Below, piece after piece: positions 37,301-50,579 of a DNA stretch of 64,000 nt. This DNA is from Tritrichomonas musculus. Its lineage: Eukaryota; Parabasalia; Tritrichomonadida; Tritrichomonadidae. Below the pieces are notes generated by a model. That model did not search any database and was not told the DNA's origin. It saw only the letters and a list, made by a program, of their open reading frames with translations. Positions within the stretch are counted from its first letter, which is position 1. Each line of letters starts with the position of its first letter. The position numbers were made by a program, and so were the translations under genes. The stretch spans positions 124,001-188,000 of the forward strand of contig JAPFFF010000077.1 in NCBI GenBank assembly GCA_039105265.1, in the 5' to 3' direction.

Positions 37301-37620
37301 ATGATTCAACTGTAGTTCTCGTTGCATCTGATGATTCAACTGCAGTTCTCGTTGAATCTGATGGTTCAACTGCAGTTCTCGTTGCATCTGATGATTCAAC
37401 TGCAGTTCTCGTTGCATCTGATGATTCAACTGCAGTTCTCGTTGCATCTGATGATTCAACTGTAGTTCTCGTTGCATCTGATGATTCAACTGCAGTTCTC
37501 GTTGAATCTGATGATTCAACTGTAGTTCTCGTTGCATCTGATGATTCAACTGCAGTTCTCGTTGAATCTGATGGTTCAACTGCAGTTCTCGTTGCATCTG
37601 ATGATTCAACTGCAGTTCTC
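34321..37620. repeat. 3.3-kb block, copy 1 (offset 6,150)
   Basis: It matches 40471-43770 at an offset of 6,150 bp. I noticed three substitutions: TTGTC against TTCTC at 35011 and 41161, GAATCTG against GAATATG at 35791 and 41941, and GAATCTT against GCATCTT at 36061 and 42211. Three differences in 3.3 kb imply a recent copy. Confidence 0.87.
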
Positions 37621-38700
37621 GTTGAATCTGATGATTCAACTGCAGTTCTTGTTGCATCTGATGATTCAACTGCAGTTCTTGTTTCATCTGATGATTCAAC
37701 TGCAGTTCTCGTTGAATCTTATTATTAAACTGCAGTTCTCGTTGAATCTGATGATTCAACTGCAGTTCTCGTTGCATCTGATGATTCAACTGCAGTTGTC
37801 GTTGCATCTGATGATTCAACTGCAGTTGTCGTTGCATCTGATGATTCAACTGCAGTTCTCGTTGAATCTGATGATTCAACTGCAGTTCTCGTTGAATCTG
37901 ATGATTCAACTGCAGTTCTCGTTGAATCTGATGATTCAACTGCAGTTCTCGTTGCATCTGATGATTCAACTGCAGTTCTCGTTGCATCTGATGATTCAAC
38001 TGCAGTTCTCGTTGAATCTGATGATTCAACTGCAGTTCTCGTTGCATCTGATGATTCAACTGCAGTTGTCGTTGCATCTGATGATTCAACTGCAGTTCTC
38101 GTTGCATCTGATGATTCAACTGCAGTTCTCGTTGCATCTGATGATTCAACTGCAGTTCTCGTTGCATCTGATGATTCAACTGCAGTTCTTGTTTCATCTG
38201 ATGATTCAACTGCAGTTCTCGTTGCATCTGATGATTCAACTGCAGTTCTCGTTGAATCTGATGATTCAACTGAAGTTCTCGTTGAATCTGATGATTCAAC
38301 TGCAGTTCTCGTTGCATCTGATGATTCAACTGCAGTTCTCGTTGAATCTGATGATTCAACTGCAGTTCTCGTTGCATCTGATGATTCAACTGCAGTTCTC
38401 GTTGCATCTGATGATTCAACTGCAGTTCTCGTTGCATCTGATTATTCAACTGCAGTTCTTGTTTCATCTTATTATTAAACTGCAGTTCTCGTTGAATCTT
38501 ATTATTAAACTGCAGTTCTCGTTGAATCTGATGATTCAACTGCAGTTCTCGTTGCATCTGATGATTCAACTGCAGTTCTCGTTGAATCTGATGATTCAAC
38601 TGCAGTTGTCGTTGAATCTGATGATTCAACTGCAGTTCTCGTTGCATCTGATTATTCAACTGCAGTTCTTGTTTCATCTTATTATTAAACTGCAGTTCTC
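37621..38700. repeat. 1.08-kb block, copy 2 (offset 5,670)
   Basis: This is the partner of 31951-33030. It is joined on its left to the 3.3-kb block and on its right to TGTAG-type units, so both of its edges are recombination junctions. Confidence 0.82.
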
Positions 38701-40069
38701 GTTGAATCTGATGGTTCAACTGCAGTTCTCGTTGAATCTGATGATTCAACTGTAGTTCTCGTTGCATCTGATGATTCAACTGCAGTTCTCGTTGCATCTG
38801 ATGATTCAACTGCAGTTCTCGTTGAATCTGATGATTCAACTGCAGTTCTCGTTGCATCTGATGATTCAACTGCAGTTCTCGTTGCATCTGATGATTCAAC
38901 TGCAGTTCTCGTTGAATCTGATGGTTCAACTGCAGTTCTCGTTGAATCTGATGGTTCAACTGCAGTTCTCGTTGAATCTGATGATTCAACTGCAGTTCTC
39001 GTTGCATCTGATGATTCAACTGCAGTTGTCGTTGCATCTGATGATTCAACTGCAGTTCTCGTTGAATCTGATGATTCAACTGCAGTTGTCGTTGAATCTG
39101 ATGATTCAACTGCAGTTCTCGTTGCATCTGATTATTCAACTGCAGTTCTTGTTTCATCTTATTATTAAACTGCAGTTCTCGTTGAATCTTATTATTAAAC
39201 TGCAGTTCTCGTTGAATCTGATGATTCAACTGCAGTTCTCGTTGCATCTGATGATTCAACTGCAGTTCTCGTTGAATCTGATGATTCAACTGCAGTTCTC
39301 GTTGAATCTGATGATTCAACTGCAGTTGTCGTTGCATCTGATGATTCAACTGCAGTTCTCGTTGAATCTGATGATTCAACTGCAGTTCTCGTTGCATCTG
39401 ATGATTCAACTGCAGTTCTCGTTGCATCTGATGATTCAACTGCAGTTCTCGTTGCATCTGATTATTCAACTGCAGTTCTTGTTTCATCTTATTATTAAAC
39501 TGCAGTTCTCGTTGAATCTTATTATTAAACTGCAGTTCTCGTTGAATCTGATGATTCAACTGCAGTTCTCGTTGCATCTGATGATTCAACTGCAGTTCTC
39601 GTTGAATCTGATGATTCAACTGCAGTTCTCGTTGAATCTGATGATTCAACTGCAGTTGTCGTTGCATCTGATGATTCAACTGCAGTTCTCGTTGAATCTG
39701 ATGATTCAACTGCAGTTCTCGTTGCATCTGATGATTCAACTGCAGTTCTCGTTGCATCTGATGATTCAACTGCAGTTCTCGTTGCATCTGATGATTCAAC
39801 TGCAGTTCTCGTTGAATCTGATGATTCAACTGCAGTTCTTGTTTCATCTTATTATTAAACTGCAGTTCTCGCTGCATCTGATGATTCAACTGCAGTTCTC
39901 GTTGCATCTGATGATTCAACTGCAGTTCTCGTTGCATCTGATGATTCAACTGCAGTTCTTGTTTCATCTTATTATTAAACTGCAGTTCTCGCTGCATCTG
40001 ATGATTCAACTGCAGTTCTCGTTGCATCTGATGATTCAACTGCAGTTCTCGTTGCATCTGATGATTCAA

Positions 40070-43000
40070 CTACAGTTCTCGTTGCATCTGATGATTCAAC
40101 TGCAGTTCTTGTTTCATCTTATTATTAAACTGCAGTTCTCGCTGCATCTGATGATTCAACTGCAGTTCTCGTTGCATCTGATGATTCAACTGCAGTTCTC
40201 GTTGCATCTGATGATTCAACTGCAGTTCTCGTTGCATCTTATTATTAAACTGCAGTTCTCGTTGCATCTGATGATTCAACTGCAGTTCTCGTTGCATCTG
40301 ATGATTCAACTGCAGTTCTCGTTGAATCTGATGGTTCAACTGCAGTTCTCGTTGAATCTGATGATTCAACTGCAGTTCTCGTTGCATCTGATGATTCAAC
40401 TGCAGTTCTCGTTGAATCTGATGATTCAACTGCAGTTCTCGTTGCATCTGATGATTCAACTGCAGTTCTCGTTGCATCTGATGATTCAACTGCAGTTCTC
40501 GTTGAATCTGATGGTTCAACTGCAGTTGTCGTTGAATCTGATGATTCAACTGCAGTTCTCGTTGCATCTGATGATTCAACTGCAGTTCTCGTTGAATCTG
40601 ATGATTCAACTGCAGTTCTCGTTGAATCTGATGATTCAACTGCAGTTCTCGTTGAATCTGATGATTCAACTGTAGTTCTCGTTGCATCTGATGATTCAAC
40701 TGCAGTTCTCGTTGCATCTGATGATTCAACTGCAGTTCTCGTTGAATCTGATGATTCAACTGCAGTTCTCGTTGAATCTGATGATTCAACTGCAGTTCTC
40801 GCTGCATCTGATGATTCAACTGCAGTTCTCGTTGCATCTGATGATTCAACTGCAGTTCTCGTTGCATCTGATGATTCAACTGCAGTTCTTGTTGCATCTT
40901 ATTATTAAACTGCAGTTCTCGTTGCATCTGATGATTCAACTGCAGTTCTCGTTGCATCTGATGATTCAACTGCAGTTCTCGTTGAATCTGATGGTTCAAC
41001 TGCAGTTCTCGTTGAATCTGATGGTTCAACTGCAGTTCTCGTTGAATCTGATGATTCAACTGTAGTTCTCGTTGCATCTGATGATTCAACTGCAGTTCTC
41101 GTTGCATCTGATGATTCAACTGCAGTTCTCGTTGAATCTGATGATTCAACTGCAGTTCTCGTTGAATCTGATGATTCAACTGCAGTTCTCGTTGCATCTG
41201 ATGATTCAACTGCAGTTCTCGTTGCATCTGATGATTCAACTGCAGTTGTCGTTGCATCTGATGATTCAACTGCAGTTCTTGTTTCATCTTATTATTAAAC
41301 TGCAGTTCTCGTTGCATCTGATGATTCAACTGCAGTTGTCGTTGCATCTGATGATTCAACTGCAGTTCTCGTTGCATCTGATGATTCAACTGCAGTTCTC
41401 GTTGCATCTGATGATTCAACTGCAGTTCTTGTTTCATCTTATTATTAAACTGCAGTTCTCGTTGAATCTGATGATTCAACTGCAGTTCTCGTTGCATCTG
41501 ATGATTCAACTGCAGTTCTCGTTGAATCTGATGATTCAACTGCAGTTGTCGTTGCATCTGATGATTCAACTGCAGTTGTCGTTGCATCTGATGATTCAAC
41601 TGCAGTTCTCGTTGAATCTGATGATTCAACTGTAGTTCTCGTTGCATCTGATGATTCAACTGCAGTTCTCGTTGAATCTGATGATTCAACTGTAGTTCTC
41701 GTTGAATCTGATGATTCAACTGCAGTTCTCGTTGAATCTGATGATTCAACTGTAGTTCTCGTTGAATCTGATGGTTCAACTGCAGTTCTCGTTGAATCTG
41801 ATGATTCAACTGCAGTTCTCGTTGAATCTGATGATTCAACTGCAGTTCTTGTTGCATCTGATGATTCAACTGCAGTTCTCGTTGAATCTGATGATTCAAC
41901 TGTAGTTCTCGTTGCATCTGATGATTCAACTGCAGTTCTCGTTGAATATGATGATTCAACTGTAGTTCTCGTTGCATCTGATGATTCAACTGCAGTTCTC
42001 GTTGAATCTGATGGTTCAACTGCAGTTCTCGTTGCATCTGATGATTCAACTGCAGTTCTCGTTGAATCTGATGATTCAACTGCAGTTCTCGTTGCATCTG
42101 ATGATTCAACTGCAGTTCTCGTTGCATCTGATGATTCAACTGCAGTTCTCGTTGAATCTGATGATTCAACTGCAGTTCTCGTTGCATCTGATGATTCAAC
42201 TGCAGTTCTTGTTGCATCTTATTATTAAACTGCAGTTCTCGTTGAATCTTATGATTAAACTGCAGTTCTCGTTGAATCTTATGATTAAACTGCAGTTCTT
42301 GTTGAATCTTATTATTAAACTGCAGTTCTCGTTGCATCTGATGATTCAACTGCAGTTCTCGTTGCATCTGATGATTCAACTGCAGTTCTCGTTGCATCTG
42401 ATGATTCAACTGCAGTTCTCGTTGCATCTGATGATTCAACTGCAGTTCTCGTTGAATCTGATGATTCAACTGCAGTTCTTGTTGCATCTGATGATTCAAC
42501 TGCAGTTCTCGTTGAATCTGATGATTCAACTGCAGTTCTCGTTGCATCTGATGATTCAACTGCAGTTCTCGTTGAATCTGATGATTCAACTGCAGTTGTC
42601 GTTGCATCTGATGATTCAACTGCAGTTGTCGTTGCATCTGATGATTCAACTGCAGTTCTCGTTGAATCTGATGATTCAACTGTAGTTCTCGTTGCATCTG
42701 ATGATTCAACTGCAGTTCTCGTTGAATCTGATGATTCAACTGTAGTTCTCGTTGAATCTGATGATTCAACTGCAGTTCTCGTTGAATCTGATGATTCAAC
42801 TGTAGTTCTCGTTGAATCTGATGGTTCAACTGCAGTTCTCGTTGAATCTGATGATTCAACTGCAGTTCTCGTTGAATCTGATGATTCAACTGCAGTTCTT
42901 GTTGCATCTGATGATTCAACTGCAGTTCTTGTTTCATCTGATGATTCAACTGCAGTTCTCGTTGAATCTTATTATTAAACTGCAGTTCTCGTTGCATCTG

Positions 43001-44029
43001 ATGATTCAACTGCAGTTCTCGTTGCATCTGATGATTCAACTGCAGTTGTCGTTGCATCTGATGATTCAACTGCAGTTGTCGTTGCATCTGATGATTCAAC
43101 TGCAGTTCTCGTTGAATCTGATGATTCAACTGTAGTTCTCGTTGCATCTGATGATTCAACTGCAGTTCTCGTTGAATCTGATGATTCAACTGTAGTTCTC
43201 GTTGAATCTGATGATTCAACTGCAGTTCTCGTTGAATCTGATGATTCAACTGTAGTTCTCGTTGAATCTGATGGTTCAACTGCAGTTCTCGTTGAATCTG
43301 ATGATTCAACTGCAGTTGTCGTTGCATCTGATGATTCAACTGCAGTTCTTGTTGCATCTGATGATTCAACTGCAGTTCTCGTTGAATCTGATGATTCAAC
43401 TGTAGTTCTCGTTGCATCTGATGATTCAACTGCAGTTCTCGTTGAATCTGATGATTCAACTGTAGTTCTCGTTGCATCTGATGATTCAACTGCAGTTCTC
43501 GTTGAATCTGATGGTTCAACTGCAGTTCTCGTTGCATCTGATGATTCAACTGCAGTTCTCGTTGCATCTGATGATTCAACTGCAGTTCTCGTTGCATCTG
43601 ATGATTCAACTGTAGTTCTCGTTGCATCTGATGATTCAACTGCAGTTCTCGTTGAATCTGATGATTCAACTGTAGTTCTCGTTGCATCTGATGATTCAAC
43701 TGCAGTTCTCGTTGAATCTGATGGTTCAACTGCAGTTCTCGTTGCATCTGATGATTCAACTGCAGTTCTCGTTGAATCTGATGATTCAACTGCAGTTCTC
43801 GTTGAATCTGATGATTCAACTGCAGTTCTCGTTGAATCTGATGATTCAACTGCAGTTCTCGTTGAATCTGATGATTCAACTGCAGTTCTCGTTGAATCTG
43901 ATGATTCAACTGCAGTTCTCGCTGCATCTGATGATTCAACTGCAGTTCTCGTTGCATCTGATGATTCAACTGCAGTTCTCGTTGCATCTGATGATTCAAC
44001 TGCAGTTCTTGTTGCATCTGATGGTTCAA
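40070..44029 (-). other. open frame of 1,319 codons ending upstream near the register shift
   Basis: Its upstream side runs into the 29-bp unit at 44041-44069, which shifts the phase. It contains the single NHHIQ decamer, from the GAATATG unit at 41941. Confidence 0.3.
40471..43770. repeat. 3.3-kb block, copy 2 (offset 6,150)
   Basis: This is the partner of 34321-37620. It holds the only GTTGAATATG unit seen in the window (41941-41970), a private mutation that appeared after duplication. Confidence 0.87.
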
Positions 44030-44040
44030 CTGCAGTTGTC

Positions 44041-44069
44041 GTTGAATCGATGATTCAACTGCAGTTCTC
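44041..44069. repeat. the only 29-bp unit in the window; register shift
   Basis: The unit reads GTTGAATCGATGATTCAAC where all others have a T after GAATC. This one missing base moves every later unit to start at 0 modulo 30 instead of 1. It also shifts the reading frame of all open frames crossing it. It may be a true mutation or a single-base assembly error; the sequence alone cannot tell. Confidence 0.97.
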
Positions 44070-44339
44070 GCTGCATCTGATGATTCAACTGCAGTTCTCG
44101 TTGCATCTGATGATTCAACTGCAGTTCTCGTTGCATCTGATGATTCAACTACAGTTCTCGTTGCATCTGATGATTCAACTGCAGTTCTTGTTTCATCTTA
44201 TTATTAAACTGCAGTTCTCGCTGCATCTGATGATTCAACTGCAGTTCTCGTTGCATCTGATGATTCAACTGCAGTTCTCGTTGCATCTGATGATTCAACT
44301 GCAGTTCTCGTTGCATCTTATTATTAAACTGCAGTTCTC

Positions 44340-46139
44340 GTTGCATCTGATGATTCAACTGCAGTTCTCGTTGCATCTGATGATTCAACTGCAGTTCTCG
44401 TTGCATCTGATGATTCAACTGCAGTTCTCGTTGAATCTGATGATTCAACTGCAGTTCTCGTTGAATCTGATGATTCAACTGCAGTTCTCGTTGAATCTGA
44501 TGATTCAACTGCAGTTCTCGTTGCATCTGATGATTCAACTGCAGTTCTCGTTGCATCTGATGATTCAACTGCAGTTCTCGTTGAATCTGATGATTCAACT
44601 GCAGTTCTCGTTGAATCTGATGATTCAACTGCAGTTCTCGCTGCATCTGATGATTCAACTGCAGTTCTCGTTGCATCTGATGATTCAACTGCAGTTCTCG
44701 TTGCATCTGATGATTCAACTGCAGTTCTTGTTGCATCTTATTATTTAACTGCAGTTCTCGTTGCATCTGATGATTCAACTGCAGTTCTCGTTGCATCTGA
44801 TGATTCAACTGCAGTTCTCGTTGAATCTGATGGTTCAACTGCAGTTCTCGTTGAATCTGATGGTTCAACTGCAGTTCTCGTTGAATCTGATGATTCAACT
44901 GTAGTTCTCGTTGCATCTGATGATTCAACTGCAGTTCTCGTTGCATCTGATGATTCAACTGCAGTTCTCGTTGCATCTGATGATTCAACTGCAGTTCTCG
45001 TTGAATCTGATGATTCAACTGCAGTTCTCGTTGAATCTGATGATTCAACTGCAGTTCTCGTTGAATCTGATGATTCAACTGCAGTTCTCGTTGCATCTGA
45101 TGATTCAACTGCAGTTCTCGTTGCATCTGATGATTCAACTGCAGTTCTCGTTGAATCTGATGATTCAACTGCAGTTCTCGTTGAATCTGATGATTCAACT
45201 GCAGTTCTCGCTGCATCTGATGATTCAACTGCAGTTCTCGTTGCATCTGATGATTCAACTGCAGTTCTCGTTGCATCTGATGATTCAACTGCAGTTCTTG
45301 TTGCATCTTATTATTTAACTGCAGTTCTCGTTGCATCTGATGATTCAACTGCAGTTCTCGTTGCATCTGATGATTCAACTGCAGTTCTCGTTGAATCTGA
45401 TGGTTCAACTGCAGTTCTCGTTGAATCTGATGGTTCAACTGCAGTTCTCGTTGAATCTGATGATTCAACTGTAGTTCTCGTTGCATCTGATGATTCAACT
45501 GCAGTTCTCGTTGCATCTGATGATTCAACTGCAGTTCTCGTTGCATCTGATGATTCAACTGCAGTTCTCGTTGAATCTGATGGTTCAACTGCAGTTGTCG
45601 TTGAATCTGATGATTCAACTGCAGTTCTCGTTGCATCTGATGATTCAACTGCAGTTCTCGTTGAATCTGATGATTCAACTGCAGTTCTCGTTGAATCTGA
45701 TGATTCAACTGCAGTTCTCGTTGAATCTGATGATTCAACTGCAGTTCTCGTTGCATCTGATGATTCAACTGCAGTTCTCGTTGCATCTGATGATTCAACT
45801 GCAGTTCTCGTTGAATCTGATGATTCAACTGCAGTTCTCGTTGAATCTGATGATTCAACTGCAGTTCTCGCTGCATCTGATGATTCAACTGCAGTTCTCG
45901 TTGCATCTGATGATTCAACTGCAGTTCTCGTTGCATCTGATGATTCAACTGCAGTTCTTGTTGCATCTTATTATTTAACTGCAGTTCTCGTTGCATCTGA
46001 TGATTCAACTGCAGTTCTCGTTGCATCTGATGATTCAACTGCAGTTCTCGTTGAATCTGATGGTTCAACTGCAGTTCTCGTTGAATCTGATGGTTCAACT
46101 GCAGTTCTCGTTGAATCTGATGATTCAACTGTAGTTCTC
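44340..46139. repeat. 570-bp higher-order unit in three tandem copies
   Basis: 44340-44909 and 44910-45479 match unit by unit (19 units each). The third copy, 45480-46139, is 660 bp because three extra units, starting with an A-type ATGGTTC unit ending TTGTC, are inserted near 45570. Each copy carries one TTATTTAAC unit (44730, 45300, 45960), one GCTGCATC unit and a pair of ATGGTTC units. Confidence 0.88.
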
Positions 46140-47879
46140 GTTGCATCTGATGATTCAACTGCAGTTCTCGTTGCATCTGATGATTCAACTGCAGTTCTTG
46201 TTGCATCTTATTATTTAACTGCAGTTCTCGTTGCATCTGATGATTCAACTGCAGTTCTCGTTGCATCTGATGATTCAACTGCAGTTCTCGTTGAATCTGA
46301 TGGTTCAACTGCAGTTCTCGTTGAATCTGATGGTTCAACTGCAGTTCTCGTTGAATCTGATGATTCAACTGTAGTTCTCGTTGCATCTGATGATTCAACT
46401 GCAGTTGTCGTTGCATCTGATGATTCAACTGCAGTTGTCGTTGCATCTGATGATTCAACTGCAGTTGTCGTTGCATCTGATGATTCAACTGCAGTTCTCG
46501 TTGCATCTGATGATTCAACTGCAGTTCTCGTTGAATCTGATGATTCAACTGTAGTTCTCGTTGCATCTGATGATTCAACTGCAGTTCTCGTTGCATCTGA
46601 TGATTCAACTGTAGTTCTCGTTGCATCTTATTATTTAACTGCAGTTCTCGTTGCATCTGATGATTCAACTGCAGTTCTCGTTGAATCTGATGGTTCAACT
46701 GCAGTTGTCGTTGAATCTGATGATTCAACTGCAGTTCTCGTTGCATCTGATGATTCAACTGCAGTTCTCGTTGAATCTGATGATTCAACTGCAGTTCTCG
46801 TTGAATCTGATGATTCAACTGCAGTTCTCGTTGAATCTGATGATTCAACTGCAGTTCTCGTTGCATCTGATGATTCAACTGCAGTTCTCGTTGCATCTGA
46901 TGATTCAACTGCAGTTCTCGTTGAATCTGATGATTCAACTGCAGTTCTCGTTGAATCTGATGATTCAACTGCAGTTCTCGCTGCATCTGATGATTCAACT
47001 GCAGTTCTCGTTGCATCTGATGATTCAACTGCAGTTCTCGTTGCATCTGATGATTCAACTGCAGTTCTTGTTGCATCTTATTATTTAACTGCAGTTCTCG
47101 TTGCATCTGATGATTCAACTGCAGTTCTCGTTGCATCTGATGATTCAACTGCAGTTCTCGTTGAATCTGATGGTTCAACTGCAGTTCTCGTTGAATCTGA
47201 TGGTTCAACTGCAGTTCTCGTTGAATCTGATGATTCAACTGTAGTTCTCGTTGCATCTGATGATTCAACTGCAGTTCTCGTTGCATCTGATGATTCAACT
47301 GCAGTTCTTGTTGCATCTTATTATTTAACTGCAGTTCTCGTTGCATCTGATGATTCAACTGCAGTTCTCGTTGCATCTGATGATTCAACTGCAGTTCTCG
47401 TTGAATCTGATGGTTCAACTGCAGTTCTCGTTGAATCTGATGGTTCAACTGCAGTTCTCGTTGAATCTGATGATTCAACTGTAGTTCTCGTTGCATCTGA
47501 TGATTCAACTGCAGTTCTCGTTGCATCTGATGATTCAACTGCAGTTGTCGTTGCATCTGATGATTCAACTGCAGTTGTCGTTGCATCTGATGATTCAACT
47601 GCAGTTCTCGTTGCATCTGATGATTCAACTGCAGTTCTCGTTGAATCTGATGATTCAACTGTAGTTCTCGTTGCATCTGATGATTCAACTGCAGTTCTCG
47701 TTGCATCTGATGATTCAACTGTAGTTCTCGTTGCATCTTATTATTTAACTGCAGTTCTCGTTGCATCTGATGATTCAACTGCAGTTCTCGTTGAATCTGA
47801 TGATTCAACTGCAGTTGTCGTTGCATCTGATGATTCAACTGCAGTTGTCGTTGCATCTGATGATTCAACTGCAGTTCTC
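45960..47879. repeat. 1,110-bp higher-order unit, nearly two copies
   Basis: The TTATTTAAC units at 45960, 46200 and 46620 recur at 47070, 47310 and 47730, each 1,110 bp on. Runs of TTGTC-ending C-type units (46380-46469 and 47520-47579) differ in number between the copies, so the match is close but not exact. Confidence 0.75.
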
Positions 47880-49109
47880 GTTGAATCTGATGATTCAACT
47901 GTAGTTCTCGTTGCATCTGATGATTCAACTGCAGTTCTCGTTGCATCTGATGATTCAACTGCAGTTCTCGTTGAATCTGATGATTCAACTGCAGTTCTCG
48001 TTGAATCTGATGATTCAACTGCAGTTCTCGTTGCATCTGATGATTCAACTGCAGTTCTCGTTGCATCTGATGATTCAACTGCAGTTCTCGTTGCATCTGA
48101 TGATTCAACTGCAGTTCTTGTTTCATCTTATTATTAAACTGCAGTTCTCGTTGCATCTGATGATTCAACTGCAGTTCTCGTTGCATCTGATGATTCAACT
48201 GCAGTTGTCGTTGCATCTGATGATTCAACTGCAGTTCTCGTTGCATCTGATGATTCAACTGCAGTTCTCGTTGCATCTGATGATTCAACTGCAGTTCTTG
48301 TTTCATCTTATTATTAAACTGCAGTTCTCGTTGAATCTGATGATTCAACTGCAGTTCTCGTTGCATCTGATGATTCAACTGCAGTTCTCGTTGAATCTGA
48401 TGATTCAACTGCAGTTGTCGTTGCATCTGATGATTCAACTGCAGTTGTCGTTGCATCTGATGATTCAACTGCAGTTCTCGTTGAATCTGATGATTCAACT
48501 GTAGTTCTCGTTGCATCTGATGATTCAACTGCAGTTCTCGTTGAATCTGATGATTCAACTGTAGTTCTCGTTGAATCTGATGATTCAACTGCAGTTCTCG
48601 TTGAATCTGATGATTCAACTGTAGTTCTCGTTGAATCTGATGGTTCAACTGCAGTTCTCGTTGAATCTGATGATTCAACTGCAGTTCTCGTTGAATCTGA
48701 TGATTCAACTGCAGTTCTTGTTGCATCTGATGATTCAACTGCAGTTCTCGTTGAATCTGATGATTCAACTGTAGTTCTCGTTGCATCTGATGATTCAACT
48801 GCAGTTCTCGTTGAATCTGATGATTCAACTGTAGTTCTCGTTGCATCTGATGATTCAACTGCAGTTCTCGTTGAATCTGATGGTTCAACTGCAGTTCTCG
48901 TTGCATCTGATGATTCAACTGCAGTTCTCGTTGAATCTGATGATTCAACTGCAGTTCTCGTTGCATCTGATGATTCAACTGCAGTTGTCGTTGCATCTGA
49001 TGATTCAACTGCAGTTCTCGTTGAATCTGATGATTCAACTGCAGTTCTCGTTGCATCTGATGATTCAACTGCAGTTCTTGTTGAATCTTATTATTAAACT
49101 GCAGTTCTC
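47880..49109. repeat. 1.23-kb block related to 11641-12870
   Basis: It matches 11641-12870 at an offset of 36,239 bp, which is 36,240 minus the base lost at 44049. One difference was noticed (TTCTC at 48060-48089, TTGTC at 11821-11850). It shows that left-type sequence is interspersed on the far side of the register shift. Confidence 0.82.
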
Positions 49110-50279
49110 GTTGAATCTTATGATTAAACTGCAGTTCTCGTTGAATCTTATGATTAAACTGCAGTTCTTGTTGAATCTTATTATTAAACTGCAGTTCTCG
49201 TTGCATCTGATGATTCAACTGCAGTTCTCGTTGCATCTGATGATTCAACTGCAGTTCTCGTTGCATCTGATGATTCAACTGCAGTTCTCGTTGCATCTGA
49301 TGATTCAACTGCAGTTCTCGTTGAATCTGATGATTCAACTGCAGTTCTTGTTGCATCTGATGATTCAACTGCAGTTCTCGTTGAATCTGATGATTCAACT
49401 GCAGTTCTCGTTGCATCTGATGATTCAACTGCAGTTCTCGTTGAATCTGATGATTCAACTGCAGTTGTCGTTGCATCTGATGATTCAACTGCAGTTGTCG
49501 TTGCATCTGATGATTCAACTGCAGTTCTCGTTGAATCTGATGATTCAACTGTAGTTCTCGTTGCATCTGATGATTCAACTGCAGTTCTCGTTGAATCTGA
49601 TGATTCAACTGTAGTTCTCGTTGAATCTGATGATTCAACTGCAGTTCTCGTTGAATCTGATGATTCAACTGTAGTTCTCGTTGAATCTGATGGTTCAACT
49701 GCAGTTCTCGTTGAATCTGATGATTCAACTGCAGTTCTCGTTGAATCTGATGATTCAACTGCAGTTCTTGTTGCATCTGATGATTCAACTGCAGTTCTTG
49801 TTTCATCTGATGATTCAACTGCAGTTCTCGTTGAATCTTATTATTAAACTGCAGTTCTCGTTGCATCTGATGATTCAACTGCAGTTCTCGTTGAATCTGA
49901 TGATTCAACTGCAGTTGTCGTTGCATCTGATGATTCAACTGCAGTTGTCGTTGCATCTGATGATTCAACTGCAGTTCTCGTTGAATCTGATGATTCAACT
50001 GTAGTTCTCGTTGCATCTGATGATTCAACTGCAGTTCTCGTTGAATCTGATGATTCAACTGTAGTTCTCGTTGAATCTGATGATTCAACTGCAGTTCTCG
50101 TTGAATCTGATGATTCAACTGTAGTTCTCGTTGAATCTGATGATTCAACTGCAGTTCTCGTTGAATCTGATGATTCAACTGCAGTTCTCGTTGAATCTGA
50201 TGATTCAACTGCAGTTCTTGTTGCATCTGATGATTCAACTGCAGTTCTCGTTGAATCTGATGATTCAACTGTAGTTCTC

Positions 50280-50579
50280 GTTGCATCTGATGATTCAACT
50301 GCAGTTCTCGTTGCATCTGATGATTCAACTGCAGTTCTCGTTGCATCTGATGATTCAACTGCAGTTCTCGTTGCATCTGATGATTCAACTGCAGTTCTCG
50401 TTGCATCTGATGATTCAACTGCAGTTCTCGTTGCATCTGATGATTCAACTGCAGTTCTCGTTGCATCTGATGATTCAACTGCAGTTCTCGTTGCATCTGA
50501 TGATTCAACTGCAGTTCTCGTTGCATCTGATGATTCAACTGCAGTTCTCGTTGCATCTGATGATTCAACTGCAGTTCTC
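50280..50579. repeat. run of ten identical C-type units
   Basis: Ten consecutive units of the same C-type sequence form the longest identical run I noticed. It recurs at 55560-55859 in the second 5.3-kb unit. It suggests local slippage or short-range unequal exchange before the larger duplication. Confidence 0.85.

Larger units (their letters stand above)
29120..40069 (-). other. open frame of 3,649 codons, same decamer
   Basis: It lies between TACAG-derived stops at 29120 and 40070. It crosses several block junctions (30900, 33420, 34320, 37620, 38700) without loss of frame because every junction is in 30-bp register. The module at 33571, which elsewhere carries a stop, has TGCAG here, and this is why the frame is so long. 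Confidence 0.3.
1..44040. repeat. left register block, 1,468 units in one unbroken phase
   Basis: Each unit starts at a position equal to 1 modulo 30. Not one insertion or deletion that is not a multiple of 30 occurs in 44 kb. This block contains all copies of the 9.36-kb duplication, the 1,320-bp tandem pair and most TGTAG-variant units. Confidence 0.97.
44328..48134 (+). other. 1,269-codon stop-free plus-strand frame without ATG (V[EA]SDDSTAVL)
   Basis: Reading from unit base 1 gives GTT GAA TCT GAT GAT TCA ACT GCA GTT CTC, that is VESDDSTAVL, or VASDDSTAVL from C-type units. Elsewhere this frame is cut by TAA in every TTAAAC-bearing unit, so open stretches rarely pass about 1.2 kb. Between the TAA at 44325 and the TAA at 48135 the AT-rich units all read TTTAAC, which turns TAA into TTA (VASYYLTAVL). 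No ATG exists in this frame, so an ordinary start is excluded; only an exon within a spliced gene could use it. Confidence 0.45.
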
